NCBI GenBank assembly: GCA_002344795.1
Contig: DDUM01000020.1
Span: 83,108-147,107 of the forward strand
Origin: Flammeovirgaceae bacterium UBA2338
Lineage (GTDB): Bacteria; Bacteroidota; Bacteroidia; Cytophagales; Cyclobacteriaceae
Direction of reading: 5' to 3'
DNA: 64,000 bases
The notes beneath the pieces are model-generated. The model was given only the letters and a program-made list of their open reading frames with translations. It did no database searches and was not told where the DNA came from. The translations under genes and the position numbers were made by a program. Shown here piece after piece: positions 35,152 to 44,229 of this stretch (positions are counted from its first letter, which is position 1; each line of letters begins with the position of its first letter).

Positions 35152-36141
35152 ATGAATGACGCCAAACACGAAGAGCCTATTTTAAAAGAGAACAAAAACC
35201 GTTTTGTACTATTCCCTATAAAACACCATGATATATGGAAATTTTATAAGCAGGCTGAGGCGAGCTTCTGGACGGCTGAAGAAATTGATCTTAGTCAGGA
35301 CTTAAAGGACTGGGCCAACCTGAACGATGGTGAAAGGCACTTTATCACTCACGTATTAGCCTTTTTTGCGGCCAGTGATGGTATTGTTAACGAAAACCTG
35401 GCTGAGCACTTCGTTGGTGAGGTGCAATACACAGAAGCCAAATTCTTTTACGGCTTCCAAATCGCCATTGAAAACATCCATTCTGAGACCTATTCGCTTC
35501 TGATTGACACCTACGTAAAGGATCCAAAAGAGAAGGACAAGCTATTCAATGGCATAGAAACCATGGAGTGTGTGAAGAAAAAAGCAGACTGGGCTCTTCG
35601 CTGGATAGATAATGGAGATTTTGCAGAGCGACTTATTGCCTTTGCTGCCGTGGAGGGCATTTTCTTCTCAGGCTCATTTTGCTCGATCTTTTGGTTAAAG
35701 AAAAGAGGCTTGATGCCTGGCCTTAGTTTCTCCAACGAGTTAATCTCTCGAGATGAAGGATTGCACTGCGATTTTGCCTGCCACCTTTATACACAGCACG
35801 TGGTAAATAAGTTGTCTGAAGAAAGGGTGATGGAAATTATCAAAGATGCAGTAGAGATTGAAAAAGAATTTGTAACTGACGCACTGCCTGTAAACCTTAT
35901 CGGCATGAATGCAGAACAAATGAGACAGTACATCGAGTTTGTAGCGGATCGCTTGCTGAACGAATTGATCGGCAAGAAGGTTTACAATGCAACCAACCCA
36001 TTCGATTTTATGGAGATGATTTCCTTGCGAGGAAAAACTAATTTCTTTGAAAAAAGAGTGGCCGAGTATCAGAAAGCCGGAGTGATGAACAGTACTGAAA
36101 AAGATTCGTCTCCTAAGTTTTCTTTGAACGAGGATTTTTAA
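35152..36141 (+). CDS. nrdB: ribonucleotide reductase class Ia beta subunit, eukaryote-like
   Basis: Makes the tyrosyl radical used by NrdA to reduce ribonucleoside diphosphates. 329 residues. Iron ligands Asp76, Glu107, His110, Glu168, Glu202 and His205, with radical Tyr114 (ENIHSETY). The sequence follows mammalian R2 closely: HVLAFFAASDGIVNEN, FYGFQIAIENIHSE, FSNELISRDEGLHCDFAC, NPFDFMEMISLRGKTNFFEKRV, and a C-terminal tail FSLNEDF like mouse FTLDADF, which docks on the alpha subunit. The first gene of nrdB-nrdA, 51 bases apart. Confidence 0.96.
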   Translation: MNDAKHEEPILKENKNRFVLFPIKHHDIWKFYKQAEASFWTAEEIDLSQDLKDWANLNDGERHFITHVLAFFAASDGIVNENLAEHFVGEVQYTEAKFFYGFQIAIENIHSETYSLLIDTYVKDPKEKDKLFNGIETMECVKKKADWALRWIDNGDFAERLIAFAAVEGIFFSGSFCSIFWLKKRGLMPGLSFSNELISRDEGLHCDFACHLYTQHVVNKLSEERVMEIIKDAVEIEKEFVTDALPVNLIGMNAEQMRQYIEFVADRLLNELIGKKVYNATNPFDFMEMISLRGKTNFFEKRVAEYQKAGVMNSTEKDSSPKFSLNEDF

Positions 36142-36192
36142 TATCTTGAACAACATTTTTTAAACTATTTTTTCACCCCCAAACAACCCAAC

Positions 36193-38631
36193 ATGCTCGT
36201 AGTTAAACGTGACGGACACAGAGAGTCCGTAAAGTTCGACAAGATCACCGCACGCATTGAAAAGCTTTGCTACGGTCTGGAAACCAACTTTGTGAACCCG
36301 GTTGAAGTGGCCATGAAGGTGATCAATGGATTGTACGATGGAGTTTCTACACAGGAACTTGACAATCTTGCCGCAGAAATAGCGGCAACGATGACCACTA
36401 AGCACCCTGACTTTGCCAAACTGGCCGCCAGGATAGCTGTATCGAATTTGCATAAAACCACCAGTAAGTCTTTTTCCAATACAATGAAGAGACTTTACCA
36501 GTACATCGACCCTAAGACAGGCCAAAACGCCCCTCTTATTTCGAAGGACACGTGGAAAGTAATAAAAGCCAATGCCGCAGAACTGGATGGCGCGATCATA
36601 TACGATCGTGACTTCAGCTACGACTACTTTGGCTTTAAAACACTGGAACGCTCTTACCTCATGAAAATGGACGGTAAGGTGGTCGAGCGTCCACAGCATT
36701 TATTGATGCGTGTGGCCGTAGGAATCCATGCAGAAGATATTCCGGCTGCCATTGAAACCTATAACTTATTATCTGAGAAGTGGTTTACGCATGCTACCCC
36801 AACTTTATTCAATGCGGGTACGCCTAAGCCACAGCTATCATCCTGCTTCCTGCTTTCTATGAAGGATGACAGTATCGATGGTATCTATGATACGCTTAAA
36901 AATTGCGCGAAAATCTCACAATCTGCCGGAGGTATTGGGCTAAGCATCCATAACATTCGCGCAAAAGGATCATACATCAAAGGAACAGGCGGTACATCCA
37001 ACGGAATCGTGCCTATGCTACGCAACTTTGACATGACTGCCCGCTATGTAGACCAGGGTGGTGGAAAGCGCAAAGGTAGCTTTGCCATGTACCTTGAGCC
37101 CTGGCATGCAGACGTGTTTGAATTCCTGGAATTGAAGAAAAACCACGGTAAGGAAGAAATGAGAGCCCGTGACCTTTTCTTAGCACTGTGGATTCCTGAT
37201 TTGTTCATGAAGCGTGTGGAGAGCAATGAAATGTGGTCACTTTTCTGTCCAAACGAAGCCCCCGGATTGGCAGATTGCTACGGGGAAGAATTTGAACGCC
37301 TCTATGAGAAATATGAAAAAGAGGGCAAAGCCCGTAAACAAGTAAAAGCACAGGATTTATGGTTTGAAGTATTGGAGGCTCAAATTGAGACCGGTACACC
37401 CTACATGCTTTACAAGGATGCGGCCAACAAAAAATCCAACCAGAAGAACCTGGGTACTATCAAGTCGAGCAACCTGTGTACAGAGATAATAGAGTACACT
37501 TCACCTGATGAGATCGCAGTATGTAATCTTGCTTCTATCGCACTTCCTAAGTTTGTTACGGAAGAAGGTGTATTTGATCATCAGAAGCTTTATGAGATCA
37601 CCAAAGTGATCACCAAAAACCTGAATAAAGTAATTGACATCAATTACTATCCTGTAGTAGAGGCTCGTAATTCCAACATGAAACACCGCCCTATTGGTAT
37701 CGGTGTACAAGGTTTGGCTGATGCCTTCATCCTTCTTCGTATGCCTTTCGACTCTGAAGAAGCAAGGGGATTGAATACGGATATTCATGAGACCATTTAC
37801 TTTGCTGCAATGGAAGCTTCTATGGAGCTTTCAAAACAACATGGCCCTTACGAATCCTACAAAGGTTCACCGGTATCAAAAGGAATCTTCCAGTTTGATA
37901 TGTGGGGAGTTACGCCAAATTCAAATCGTTGGGATTGGGAAGGACTGAAAAAAGAAGTGAAGAAAAATGGTGTGCGCAATTCGCTGCTTCTGGCACCTAT
38001 GCCTACAGCATCTACTTCACAGATTCTTGGCAACAACGAGTGTTTTGAGCCTTATACTTCAAACATCTATTCAAGAAGAACCTTGTCTGGTGATTTCATT
38101 ATAGTAAACAAACACCTGATGAAAGATTTGATTGAGATTGGCCTTTGGGATGACGCTATGCGTCAGAAGTTGATTGCTGCCAATGGTTCTATTCAGGCGA
38201 TTCCTGAAATTCCGCAACACATCAAAGAGATTTACAAAACAGTTTGGGAGATTTCTCAAAAATCGATTATCGATATGTCTGCTGATCGCGGGGCTTACAT
38301 CTGCCAGTCTCAGAGTTTGAACATCCATATCACTGATCCTAACTTTGGTAAACTGACTTCGATGCACTTTTATGCATGGAAGAAAGGTTTGAAGACAGGT
38401 ATGTACTACCTGCGTTCAACTGCCGCTGCTGATGCCATCAAGTTTACCCTTGACCGCAAGACGACTAAGGATCAGCCCGAAGAGGTGGCCACCAAAATTG
38501 GTGCAACCGCTCAGGTAGGCGCTAAAGAACCTGTAGTTACCTATGTTTCAAAAGAAGATTTGGATCAAAAGCGCACAGATATGGCTTGTTCGCTGGACAA
38601 TCCGGATGATTGTGAAGCCTGCGGAAGTTAG
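36193..38631 (+). CDS. nrdA: ribonucleotide reductase class Ia alpha subunit, eukaryote-like
   Basis: Catalytic subunit, 812 residues. ATP-cone at the N-terminus (MLVVKRDGHRESVKFDKI, about 1-90), so activity is probably dATP-inhibited. Active-site cysteines Cys218 (SSCFLL), Cys429 (NLCTEI, thiyl radical) and Cys444 (AVCNLAS) fall at the same numbers as I recall for human RRM1, meaning essentially no indels across 440 residues. C-terminal redox pair CEAC in CSLDNPDDCEACGS, again like the human tail. PMPTASTSQILGNNE is also conserved. Closed by the terminator at 38653. Confidence 0.97.
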   Translation: MLVVKRDGHRESVKFDKITARIEKLCYGLETNFVNPVEVAMKVINGLYDGVSTQELDNLAAEIAATMTTKHPDFAKLAARIAVSNLHKTTSKSFSNTMKRLYQYIDPKTGQNAPLISKDTWKVIKANAAELDGAIIYDRDFSYDYFGFKTLERSYLMKMDGKVVERPQHLLMRVAVGIHAEDIPAAIETYNLLSEKWFTHATPTLFNAGTPKPQLSSCFLLSMKDDSIDGIYDTLKNCAKISQSAGGIGLSIHNIRAKGSYIKGTGGTSNGIVPMLRNFDMTARYVDQGGGKRKGSFAMYLEPWHADVFEFLELKKNHGKEEMRARDLFLALWIPDLFMKRVESNEMWSLFCPNEAPGLADCYGEEFERLYEKYEKEGKARKQVKAQDLWFEVLEAQIETGTPYMLYKDAANKKSNQKNLGTIKSSNLCTEIIEYTSPDEIAVCNLASIALPKFVTEEGVFDHQKLYEITKVITKNLNKVIDINYYPVVEARNSNMKHRPIGIGVQGLADAFILLRMPFDSEEARGLNTDIHETIYFAAMEASMELSKQHGPYESYKGSPVSKGIFQFDMWGVTPNSNRWDWEGLKKEVKKNGVRNSLLLAPMPTASTSQILGNNECFEPYTSNIYSRRTLSGDFIIVNKHLMKDLIEIGLWDDAMRQKLIAANGSIQAIPEIPQHIKEIYKTVWEISQKSIIDMSADRGAYICQSQSLNIHITDPNFGKLTSMHFYAWKKGLKTGMYYLRSTAAADAIKFTLDRKTTKDQPEEVATKIGATAQVGAKEPVVTYVSKEDLDQKRTDMACSLDNPDDCEACGS

Positions 38632-38652
38632 TTAATACTTAAACAAGATTTG

Positions 38653-38688
38653 AACCCTGCCTGGATACTGTCGAGGCAGGGTTTTTTA
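38653..38688 (+). terminator. intrinsic terminator after nrdA
   Basis: AACCCTGCCT (38653-38662) pairs with AGGCAGGGTT (38674-38683), loop of 11, then TTTTT. Confidence 0.8.
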
Positions 38689-38690
38689 TT

Positions 38691-40586
38691 TTAAAGTGCT
38701 CCCTCCTTAATTTCATCCACCACCGTAGGATCTAGTAGCGTAGTTACATCTCCTAAATTAGAAGTATCCCCTTCCGCAATCTTGCGCAAGATCCTGCGCA
38801 TAATCTTTCCTGACCGCGTCTTGGGCAAACCACTCACAAATTGAATTTTATCCGGCTTGGCAATCGGGCCGATGATTTTTGAAACCGTGTCAATAATTTC
38901 CTTCCTCAGTTTCTCTTCTTCTTTTGGCTTTTCGTAACAAATAACAAAAGCATAAATACCTTGTCCCTTCACATCATGAGGGTAACCCACCACGGCAGTT
39001 TCACAAACCTCAACATGTTCGTCAATTGCACTTTCAACTTCTGCCGTCCCTAAATTATGTCCCGATACAATAATGATATCATCTACCCTTCCTGTGATTC
39101 GGTAATATCCTTCCTCGTCTCGTTTACTACCGTCTCCTGTAAAATATTTGCCTGGAAAAGTTGAGAAGTAAGTGTCTTTGAATCTTTTGTGATCCCCATA
39201 AATAGTTCGGGCCATAGCGGGCCATGGAAATTGAATGGCCAATCGCCCCTCTACTTTATTCCCTTTTACCTCCAACCCGCCATCATTCATAATTACAGGT
39301 TGAACCCCTGGTAAAGGGAATGTGGCAAAACCTGGTTTCGTTTTGGTGATACCAGCGATTGGAGAAAGCATAACCCCGCCTGTCTCTGTTTGCCAATACG
39401 TATCTACAATCGGGCAATTCCCTTTTCCAATATTTTTATTGTACCAGTGCCACGCTTCCTCATTGATGGGCTCTCCCACCGAGCCCAATACCTTTAAAGA
39501 AGAAAGATCGTAAGCCTCCACAAAGTGTAAAGGTGCTTTTGCCAGTGCGCGAATGGCCGTGGGTGCTGTGTAAAGAATATTTATTCTATGTCTTTCTATT
39601 ACCTGCCAAAACCTTCCCCAATCCGGCCAGGAGGGCACACCCTCAAACATGACCGTAGTGGCGCCTGCCGAAAGTGGTCCATAAATAATATAGGAGTGAC
39701 CCGTAACCCAGCCAATATCCGCTGTGCACCAGTAGACTTGTCCTTCCTGATATTGAAAAGTGGTTCTAAAAGTATAATCCGTGTAGACCATGTAACCACC
39801 AATGGTATGCACCATACCCTTTGGCCGACCAGTAGAACCCGAAGTGTATAAAATGTATAACAAATCTTCTGCATCCATTTCCTCCGCTTCACATTCTTCA
39901 TTCACTTTACTTATTTCATCATGCCACCAAAGATCACGGCCTTGTTTTATTTCAGGATTTGAATGTACATGATCAACCACTACAACCTTTTCTACCTCAG
40001 AGCATTGCTGCAAAGCTTCATCCATAATCCCTTTGAGATCTATTGTTTTTGCTCCTCTATAACCTCCGTCTGCAGTCAATACAATCTTACAACCAGCATC
40101 AGTAATCCGATCAATCAAAGAACGCGCTGAGAACCCCGCAAACACCACAGAATGCACCGCTCCTATTCTTGCACAAGCCATCATGGCGTAAGCCAACTCG
40201 GGAATCATTGGTAAATAAATGCAAACCCGATCTCCCTTTTTCACTCCGAGGCGCTTTAACATATTGGCCGCCTGGCAAACCTTGCCGTATAGTTCTTTGT
40301 AGGTGATGTGCTTCGCTTGCTCTTTCGGATCGTTGGGCTCCCAGATGATGGCCGTCTGATTGCCTCGTTTTTCTAAATGACGATCAAGGCAATTTTCAGT
40401 GATATTTAATTTGCCATTAATAAACCATTTTACTTCTGGCTTGGTAAAATCCCACTCCAAAACCTTGTCCCACTTCTTGCGCCAGTGAAAACCCTCTGCC
40501 ACTTCTGCCCAAAATGATTCCGGGTCTGAAATACTCTTGTTATATATCCTTTCGTACTCTTCGAAATTCTTGATTGCGTGATTCAT
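38691..40586 (-). CDS. acs: acetate-CoA ligase (acetyl-CoA synthetase)
   Basis: Forms acetyl-CoA from acetate, ATP and CoA through an acetyl-AMP intermediate. 631 residues. Motifs: YILYTSGSTGRPKGMVHT (ATP loop), TADIGWVTGHSYIIYGPL, TYWQTETGG (acetate pocket with Trp), YFTGDG, GRVDDIIIVSGHNLGTAEVE, and C-terminal PKTRSGKIMRRILRKIAEG with the acetylatable Lys. Length typical (630-650). Transcribed alone, convergent to nrdA. Confidence 0.96.
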   Translation of the reverse strand: MNHAIKNFEEYERIYNKSISDPESFWAEVAEGFHWRKKWDKVLEWDFTKPEVKWFINGKLNITENCLDRHLEKRGNQTAIIWEPNDPKEQAKHITYKELYGKVCQAANMLKRLGVKKGDRVCIYLPMIPELAYAMMACARIGAVHSVVFAGFSARSLIDRITDAGCKIVLTADGGYRGAKTIDLKGIMDEALQQCSEVEKVVVVDHVHSNPEIKQGRDLWWHDEISKVNEECEAEEMDAEDLLYILYTSGSTGRPKGMVHTIGGYMVYTDYTFRTTFQYQEGQVYWCTADIGWVTGHSYIIYGPLSAGATTVMFEGVPSWPDWGRFWQVIERHRINILYTAPTAIRALAKAPLHFVEAYDLSSLKVLGSVGEPINEEAWHWYNKNIGKGNCPIVDTYWQTETGGVMLSPIAGITKTKPGFATFPLPGVQPVIMNDGGLEVKGNKVEGRLAIQFPWPAMARTIYGDHKRFKDTYFSTFPGKYFTGDGSKRDEEGYYRITGRVDDIIIVSGHNLGTAEVESAIDEHVEVCETAVVGYPHDVKGQGIYAFVICYEKPKEEEKLRKEIIDTVSKIIGPIAKPDKIQFVSGLPKTRSGKIMRRILRKIAEGDTSNLGDVTTLLDPTVVDEIKEGAL

Positions 40587-40693
40587 ATCGGTGCGTTGTG
40601 AAACAGTAATATACTGTCATTTCAATCCAATTTCAACCCTTTAACCTTATAAGGCAAATGCAAAAGATGAGTAAATAAGTAAGAAGGAGTTCA

Positions 40694-41446
40694 TTAAAAT
40701 AGGAACTCCACTGCCACTGCAACCAGTGATCCTACAATAGCAACCGCTAGTTTTTTTGCATTGAAATGATGTTCAGGACTGCTCTCAAATACAATGGTAG
40801 TAGAGATATGAAGAAAATTACCCGTCACCAGTGCATACAGCAATATGAGCCCTGTTTCAGTTAGTAAATTGATTTCAACAAAATATTCGCTTATAAAAAG
40901 ACCTAGTGGCGCTGCAAGGGAAAATACCAACAGGTATGGAATGGCCCTTCGTTTTGAATGAAGTTGATCTGATAATACGGCCATCAACGCAAAGGCTGCC
41001 GGAGCACGATGTAAAACAATCCCCAGTAAAATGGCATTATTATCAGAATGAAAAGCTTGAGACTGAGGCTGCGCCAGCATCCCCCCTTCCAGGAAAGCAT
41101 GAACACACAAGGCAGATAGCAACACCAAAGCTGAAACTTCTGTATGGCTATGGGAATGTGCATGTCCTTTATGATCGTGCGTGTGGATATGGCCATGCTC
41201 TATACCCGAGGTGAAATACTCAAGCAGTTGCTGAAGAAAAAAACCCAGCAAGACAAACAAGCCTATTAATTCCACCTCAGCATACTCACGATACAATTCG
41301 GGCAGTATATGGATGACGGTGATAGCAAACAGGTAAGATCCGGCAAAAACCAACACCAGTTTAAAACTGCCATTGCGGGCCTTCGGCACTAAATAGATTA
41401 AAAGGCCCGCTAATAGAGGTGCAAGAAAAAGAATGAGCATATTCAT
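40694..41446 (-). CDS. ZIP family metal transporter
   Basis: 250 residues, eight predicted membrane segments with the ZIP pattern. Transport motifs: VIHILPELY (about 44-52), VHAFLEGGML (about 115-124, His-x3-Glu-Gly), and VLHRAPAAFALM (His of helix V). A His-rich cytoplasmic loop (84-101, EHGHIHTHDHKGHAHSHS) indicates zinc or another divalent metal. Starts 9 bases behind apbE and is presumably in the same transcript. Confidence 0.9.
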   Translation of the reverse strand: MNMLILFLAPLLAGLLIYLVPKARNGSFKLVLVFAGSYLFAITVIHILPELYREYAEVELIGLFVLLGFFLQQLLEYFTSGIEHGHIHTHDHKGHAHSHSHTEVSALVLLSALCVHAFLEGGMLAQPQSQAFHSDNNAILLGIVLHRAPAAFALMAVLSDQLHSKRRAIPYLLVFSLAAPLGLFISEYFVEINLLTETGLILLYALVTGNFLHISTTIVFESSPEHHFNAKKLAVAIVGSLVAVAVEFLF

Positions 41447-41455
41447 CGAATAACC

Positions 41456-42481
41456 TTAGGGGTTAATTTTAACCATCGGTTTAATCCCTTCCGTTACAAA
41501 GGTTTCAATACCGTTCTCAGTAGAATAGATTAAAAACGCATCCAGTTCCCCTATCTGTTCTAATTTTTTGATTGCTTTATCCTTTCCCATTACCATAAAG
41601 GCAGTTGCCCACGCATCTGCGGTCATGCAGTCATCGGCAAACACAGATGCACTTAACAACTCATGTTGAATGGTATAACCTGAGGATGGATTTATCGTGT
41701 GCGAATACTTCTTTCCGTTTTCCTCGTAAAAATTAAAGTAATTACCAGAAGTGGCCATGGCCTTGTCTTCCAGTTTTACATACGCTTTGTTAATGAGGTT
41801 TTCATAAGTGGAAGAAGGATCTAAAATTGCTGCTTCCCAGGTTTTGTCCAGCTTTTGATTTTTTCCAAAGGCTGAGATTTCTCCGCCAATTTCAATAAAC
41901 CAATCAGTGACACCCATAGACTGCAAATAGCCAGCCACCACATCCACTCCATATCCCTTGGCAATGGCGCTAAAATCTAATTGAACTCGTGTATCCTTTT
42001 TCCAAAGGCTGTCACTGCTAAATTGAATCTTTTCAAACCCAACAAATTCCATGATGGAATCAATTTTGGCGCTGTCGGGTTTAAGTTTTTTACCAGGGCC
42101 AAAGCCCCATGCGTTGACCAATGGCATCACTGTTGGGTCGAAAGCACCATCCGATAACCTCTCTACTTCTTTGGACTTTTCAAGTACAGGTAAAAAGAAT
42201 GGTAGGTTGAACCGGAATGAGTTTCCTTCATTAAAATTTGAAATCTCTGAGTTTTTAATGTACGTACTCAGCGATTGATTGAACACAACCAATACCGAGT
42301 CAATTTGAGTGTTGAAGTTTCTGGATTCCTTATCATAATAGGTAATATGATAGGCCGTTCCCATGGTTTTACCCTCAATTTTAATCTCGTTGACCGAATT
42401 GGATTGCCGATATTTCCACACGGCAAAAACCAAAATGACCAGAGCAATGGAGTAGAGGGCATTTTTGACACGGTTGTTCAT
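41456..42481 (-). CDS. apbE: FAD:protein FMN transferase (ApbE)
   Basis: Attaches FMN to threonine of periplasmic flavoproteins such as NqrB, NqrC and RnfG. 341 residues. N-terminal membrane anchor (about 8-24), then TMGTAYHITYY (about 40-50), DFSAIAKGYGVDVVAGYL, GGEISAFG, MATSGNYFNFY, HTINPSSGY and ADAWATAFMVMG: all ApbE motifs, including the Mg2+-binding acidic residues. No target flavoprotein gene in the window. Confidence 0.93.
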   Translation of the reverse strand: MNNRVKNALYSIALVILVFAVWKYRQSNSVNEIKIEGKTMGTAYHITYYDKESRNFNTQIDSVLVVFNQSLSTYIKNSEISNFNEGNSFRFNLPFFLPVLEKSKEVERLSDGAFDPTVMPLVNAWGFGPGKKLKPDSAKIDSIMEFVGFEKIQFSSDSLWKKDTRVQLDFSAIAKGYGVDVVAGYLQSMGVTDWFIEIGGEISAFGKNQKLDKTWEAAILDPSSTYENLINKAYVKLEDKAMATSGNYFNFYEENGKKYSHTINPSSGYTIQHELLSASVFADDCMTADAWATAFMVMGKDKAIKKLEQIGELDAFLIYSTENGIETFVTEGIKPMVKINP

Positions 42482-42595
42482 CTTGGGTGTTGATATTCCT
42501 GCAAATTAGAAGAAATACTTTGATTGCAGACCCCAAAACAATGTTTAAAAAAGAATTCACCAGCGACCATAACGCTCAAAGACATCAACTTTCAC

Positions 42596-42603
42596 TACTT
42601 TTG
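42596..42603 (+). promoter_or_regulatory. -7 promoter box TACTTTTG, ruvB
   Basis: Perfect TAnnTTTG, 4 bases before the ruvB ATG (42608). Suggests a leaderless ruvB message. Confidence 0.45.
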
Positions 42604-42607
42604 AGCC

Positions 42608-43636
42608 ATGCGCGAAGATTATTTAAGTGCGGATGACCAAGGCTTGACCCCGGATGAAAAAGAGATCGAAAGAGCCCTCCGCCCACTCTCTTTTGCTGAC
42701 TTCACCGGACAGCACAAGGTGGTTGAGAACATCAAAATTTTCGTGCAGGCAGCCAAGAAACGAAGTGAACCCCTGGATCATGTGTTGTTGCACGGCCCTC
42801 CTGGTTTGGGCAAAACCACTTTGAGTCACATTATCGCCAACGAATTAGAATCAAGAATCAAAGTAACCTCCGGGCCAGTGTTGGACAAACCGGGAGACCT
42901 CGCAGGTTTACTTACCAATCTCGAACCTCACGATGTCTTGTTCATTGACGAGATCCATCGACTGAATCCCATCGTGGAAGAATATCTTTATTCTGCCATG
43001 GAGGATTTTCGAATTGATATCATGCTTGACTCCGGGCCTAACGCCAGGTCTGTACAGATTGGGCTTAACCCCTTCACATTAATTGGCGCTACTACCAGGG
43101 CAGGCTTGTTGACATCGCCTTTGCGGGCAAGATTTGGCATCAACTCCAGGCTTGAATATTATGATGCTGAATTACTGACTACTATAGTAAAAAGATCGGC
43201 AGGAATTTTAGAGACTCCCATGAAGGATGATGCCGCCCATGAAATTGCCAGAAGAAGCAGAGGTACGCCACGTATTGCCAATAACCTTTTGCGCAGAACA
43301 CGGGATTTTGCACAAATAAAAGGAGATGGGGTGATCACTATGTCTATCGCCCAAATGGCACTCAATGCATTGGATGTTGATGAAAACGGACTTGATGAAA
43401 TGGATAATCGCATTCTCTCTACTATCATTGAGAAGTTTAGAGGCGGCCCTGTTGGATTGACTACCATTGCTACTGCTGTAGGTGATGAAGCCGAAACCAT
43501 TGAAGAAGTGTATGAGCCTTTTTTAATACAGGAAGGATACATCAAAAGAACCAGCAGAGGAAGAGAAGCCACCGAATTAGCCTATAAGCATCTTAAAATT
43601 CCAAGACCGGGCAAAGCGGGTAGTTTATTCGAATAA
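42608..43636 (+). CDS. ruvB: Holliday junction branch-migration helicase RuvB
   Basis: AAA+ motor that drives branch migration with RuvA. 342 residues. N-terminal LRPLSFADFTGQ, Walker A HGPPGLGKTTLSHI (about 64-77), Walker B LFIDEIHRLNP, sensor GATTRAGLLTSPLRARFGI with the arginine finger, and C-terminal winged helix (GPVGLTTIATAVGDE, EPFLIQEGYIKRTSRGREAT). Single gene; its end overlaps a convergent gene by 12 bases. Confidence 0.97.
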   Translation: MREDYLSADDQGLTPDEKEIERALRPLSFADFTGQHKVVENIKIFVQAAKKRSEPLDHVLLHGPPGLGKTTLSHIIANELESRIKVTSGPVLDKPGDLAGLLTNLEPHDVLFIDEIHRLNPIVEEYLYSAMEDFRIDIMLDSGPNARSVQIGLNPFTLIGATTRAGLLTSPLRARFGINSRLEYYDAELLTTIVKRSAGILETPMKDDAAHEIARRSRGTPRIANNLLRRTRDFAQIKGDGVITMSIAQMALNALDVDENGLDEMDNRILSTIIEKFRGGPVGLTTIATAVGDEAETIEEVYEPFLIQEGYIKRTSRGREATELAYKHLKIPRPGKAGSLFE

Positions 43637-44176
43637 AAAAGGAACATTAATTCCTGAGTAGTTTTTCATGCTAATCAACTCCTTATCGATTGCTTGCTCC
43701 CACTCGGTCTGCTTATCACTCACTTGTGAATGATTGGTCTCGTTGTCATAGCGCAACTGTTCTTTCAAAGTTTGCGCCATATGTTTCTTGAATAACGAAT
43801 TAAATTCTTTCTCAAAGGTTTTGGTATTCCACTTTTTTGAAGTGATTTCCTTTCTCAGTTTTCTGGCCCACACTTCAGTAAGATTAAAGTGATATTGTTC
43901 GTGCTTTAATATACTTTCACTTTTACGGTCTTGTTTTACCCATGATTGTTCTTTTATAAAAACAGCCTTGATTTCCATAGTCATCTTACCCGCTTTACCA
44001 ACAGAAGATTCGTACTGAATCTCTACCCATGAAAGGGCTATATGTGAATCTAATTTTGGTGCATTTGCATGAAAATCATTCCATGAAAGTTTTTTCTCTT
44101 TGCTCCAGACAATGGGATCATCAACAGGTATATTTACCCACGATAAAATAAAAATTACACCTACCTTTAGTATCAT
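43625..44176 (-). CDS. DUF922-type exported protein, possible zinc protease
   Basis: 183 residues with an N-terminal hydrophobic signal (1 to about 16). WSKEKKLSWNDFHANAP is the typical start of DUF922 domains; KHEQYHFNLTEVWARKL (91-107) contains His92-Glu93-x2-His96, a zincin motif. The C-terminal region (DNETNHSQVSDKQTEWEQAIDKEL) also fits DUF922. Proteolysis is inferred from the motif only. Overlaps the ruvB tail by 12 bases. Confidence 0.75.
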   Translation of the reverse strand: MILKVGVIFILSWVNIPVDDPIVWSKEKKLSWNDFHANAPKLDSHIALSWVEIQYESSVGKAGKMTMEIKAVFIKEQSWVKQDRKSESILKHEQYHFNLTEVWARKLRKEITSKKWNTKTFEKEFNSLFKKHMAQTLKEQLRYDNETNHSQVSDKQTEWEQAIDKELISMKNYSGINVPFLFE

Positions 44177-44229
44177 AAATTTTCGAGTGATCTAATCTAC
44201 GACTTCCAACAGAGATATTCTTATTCATC

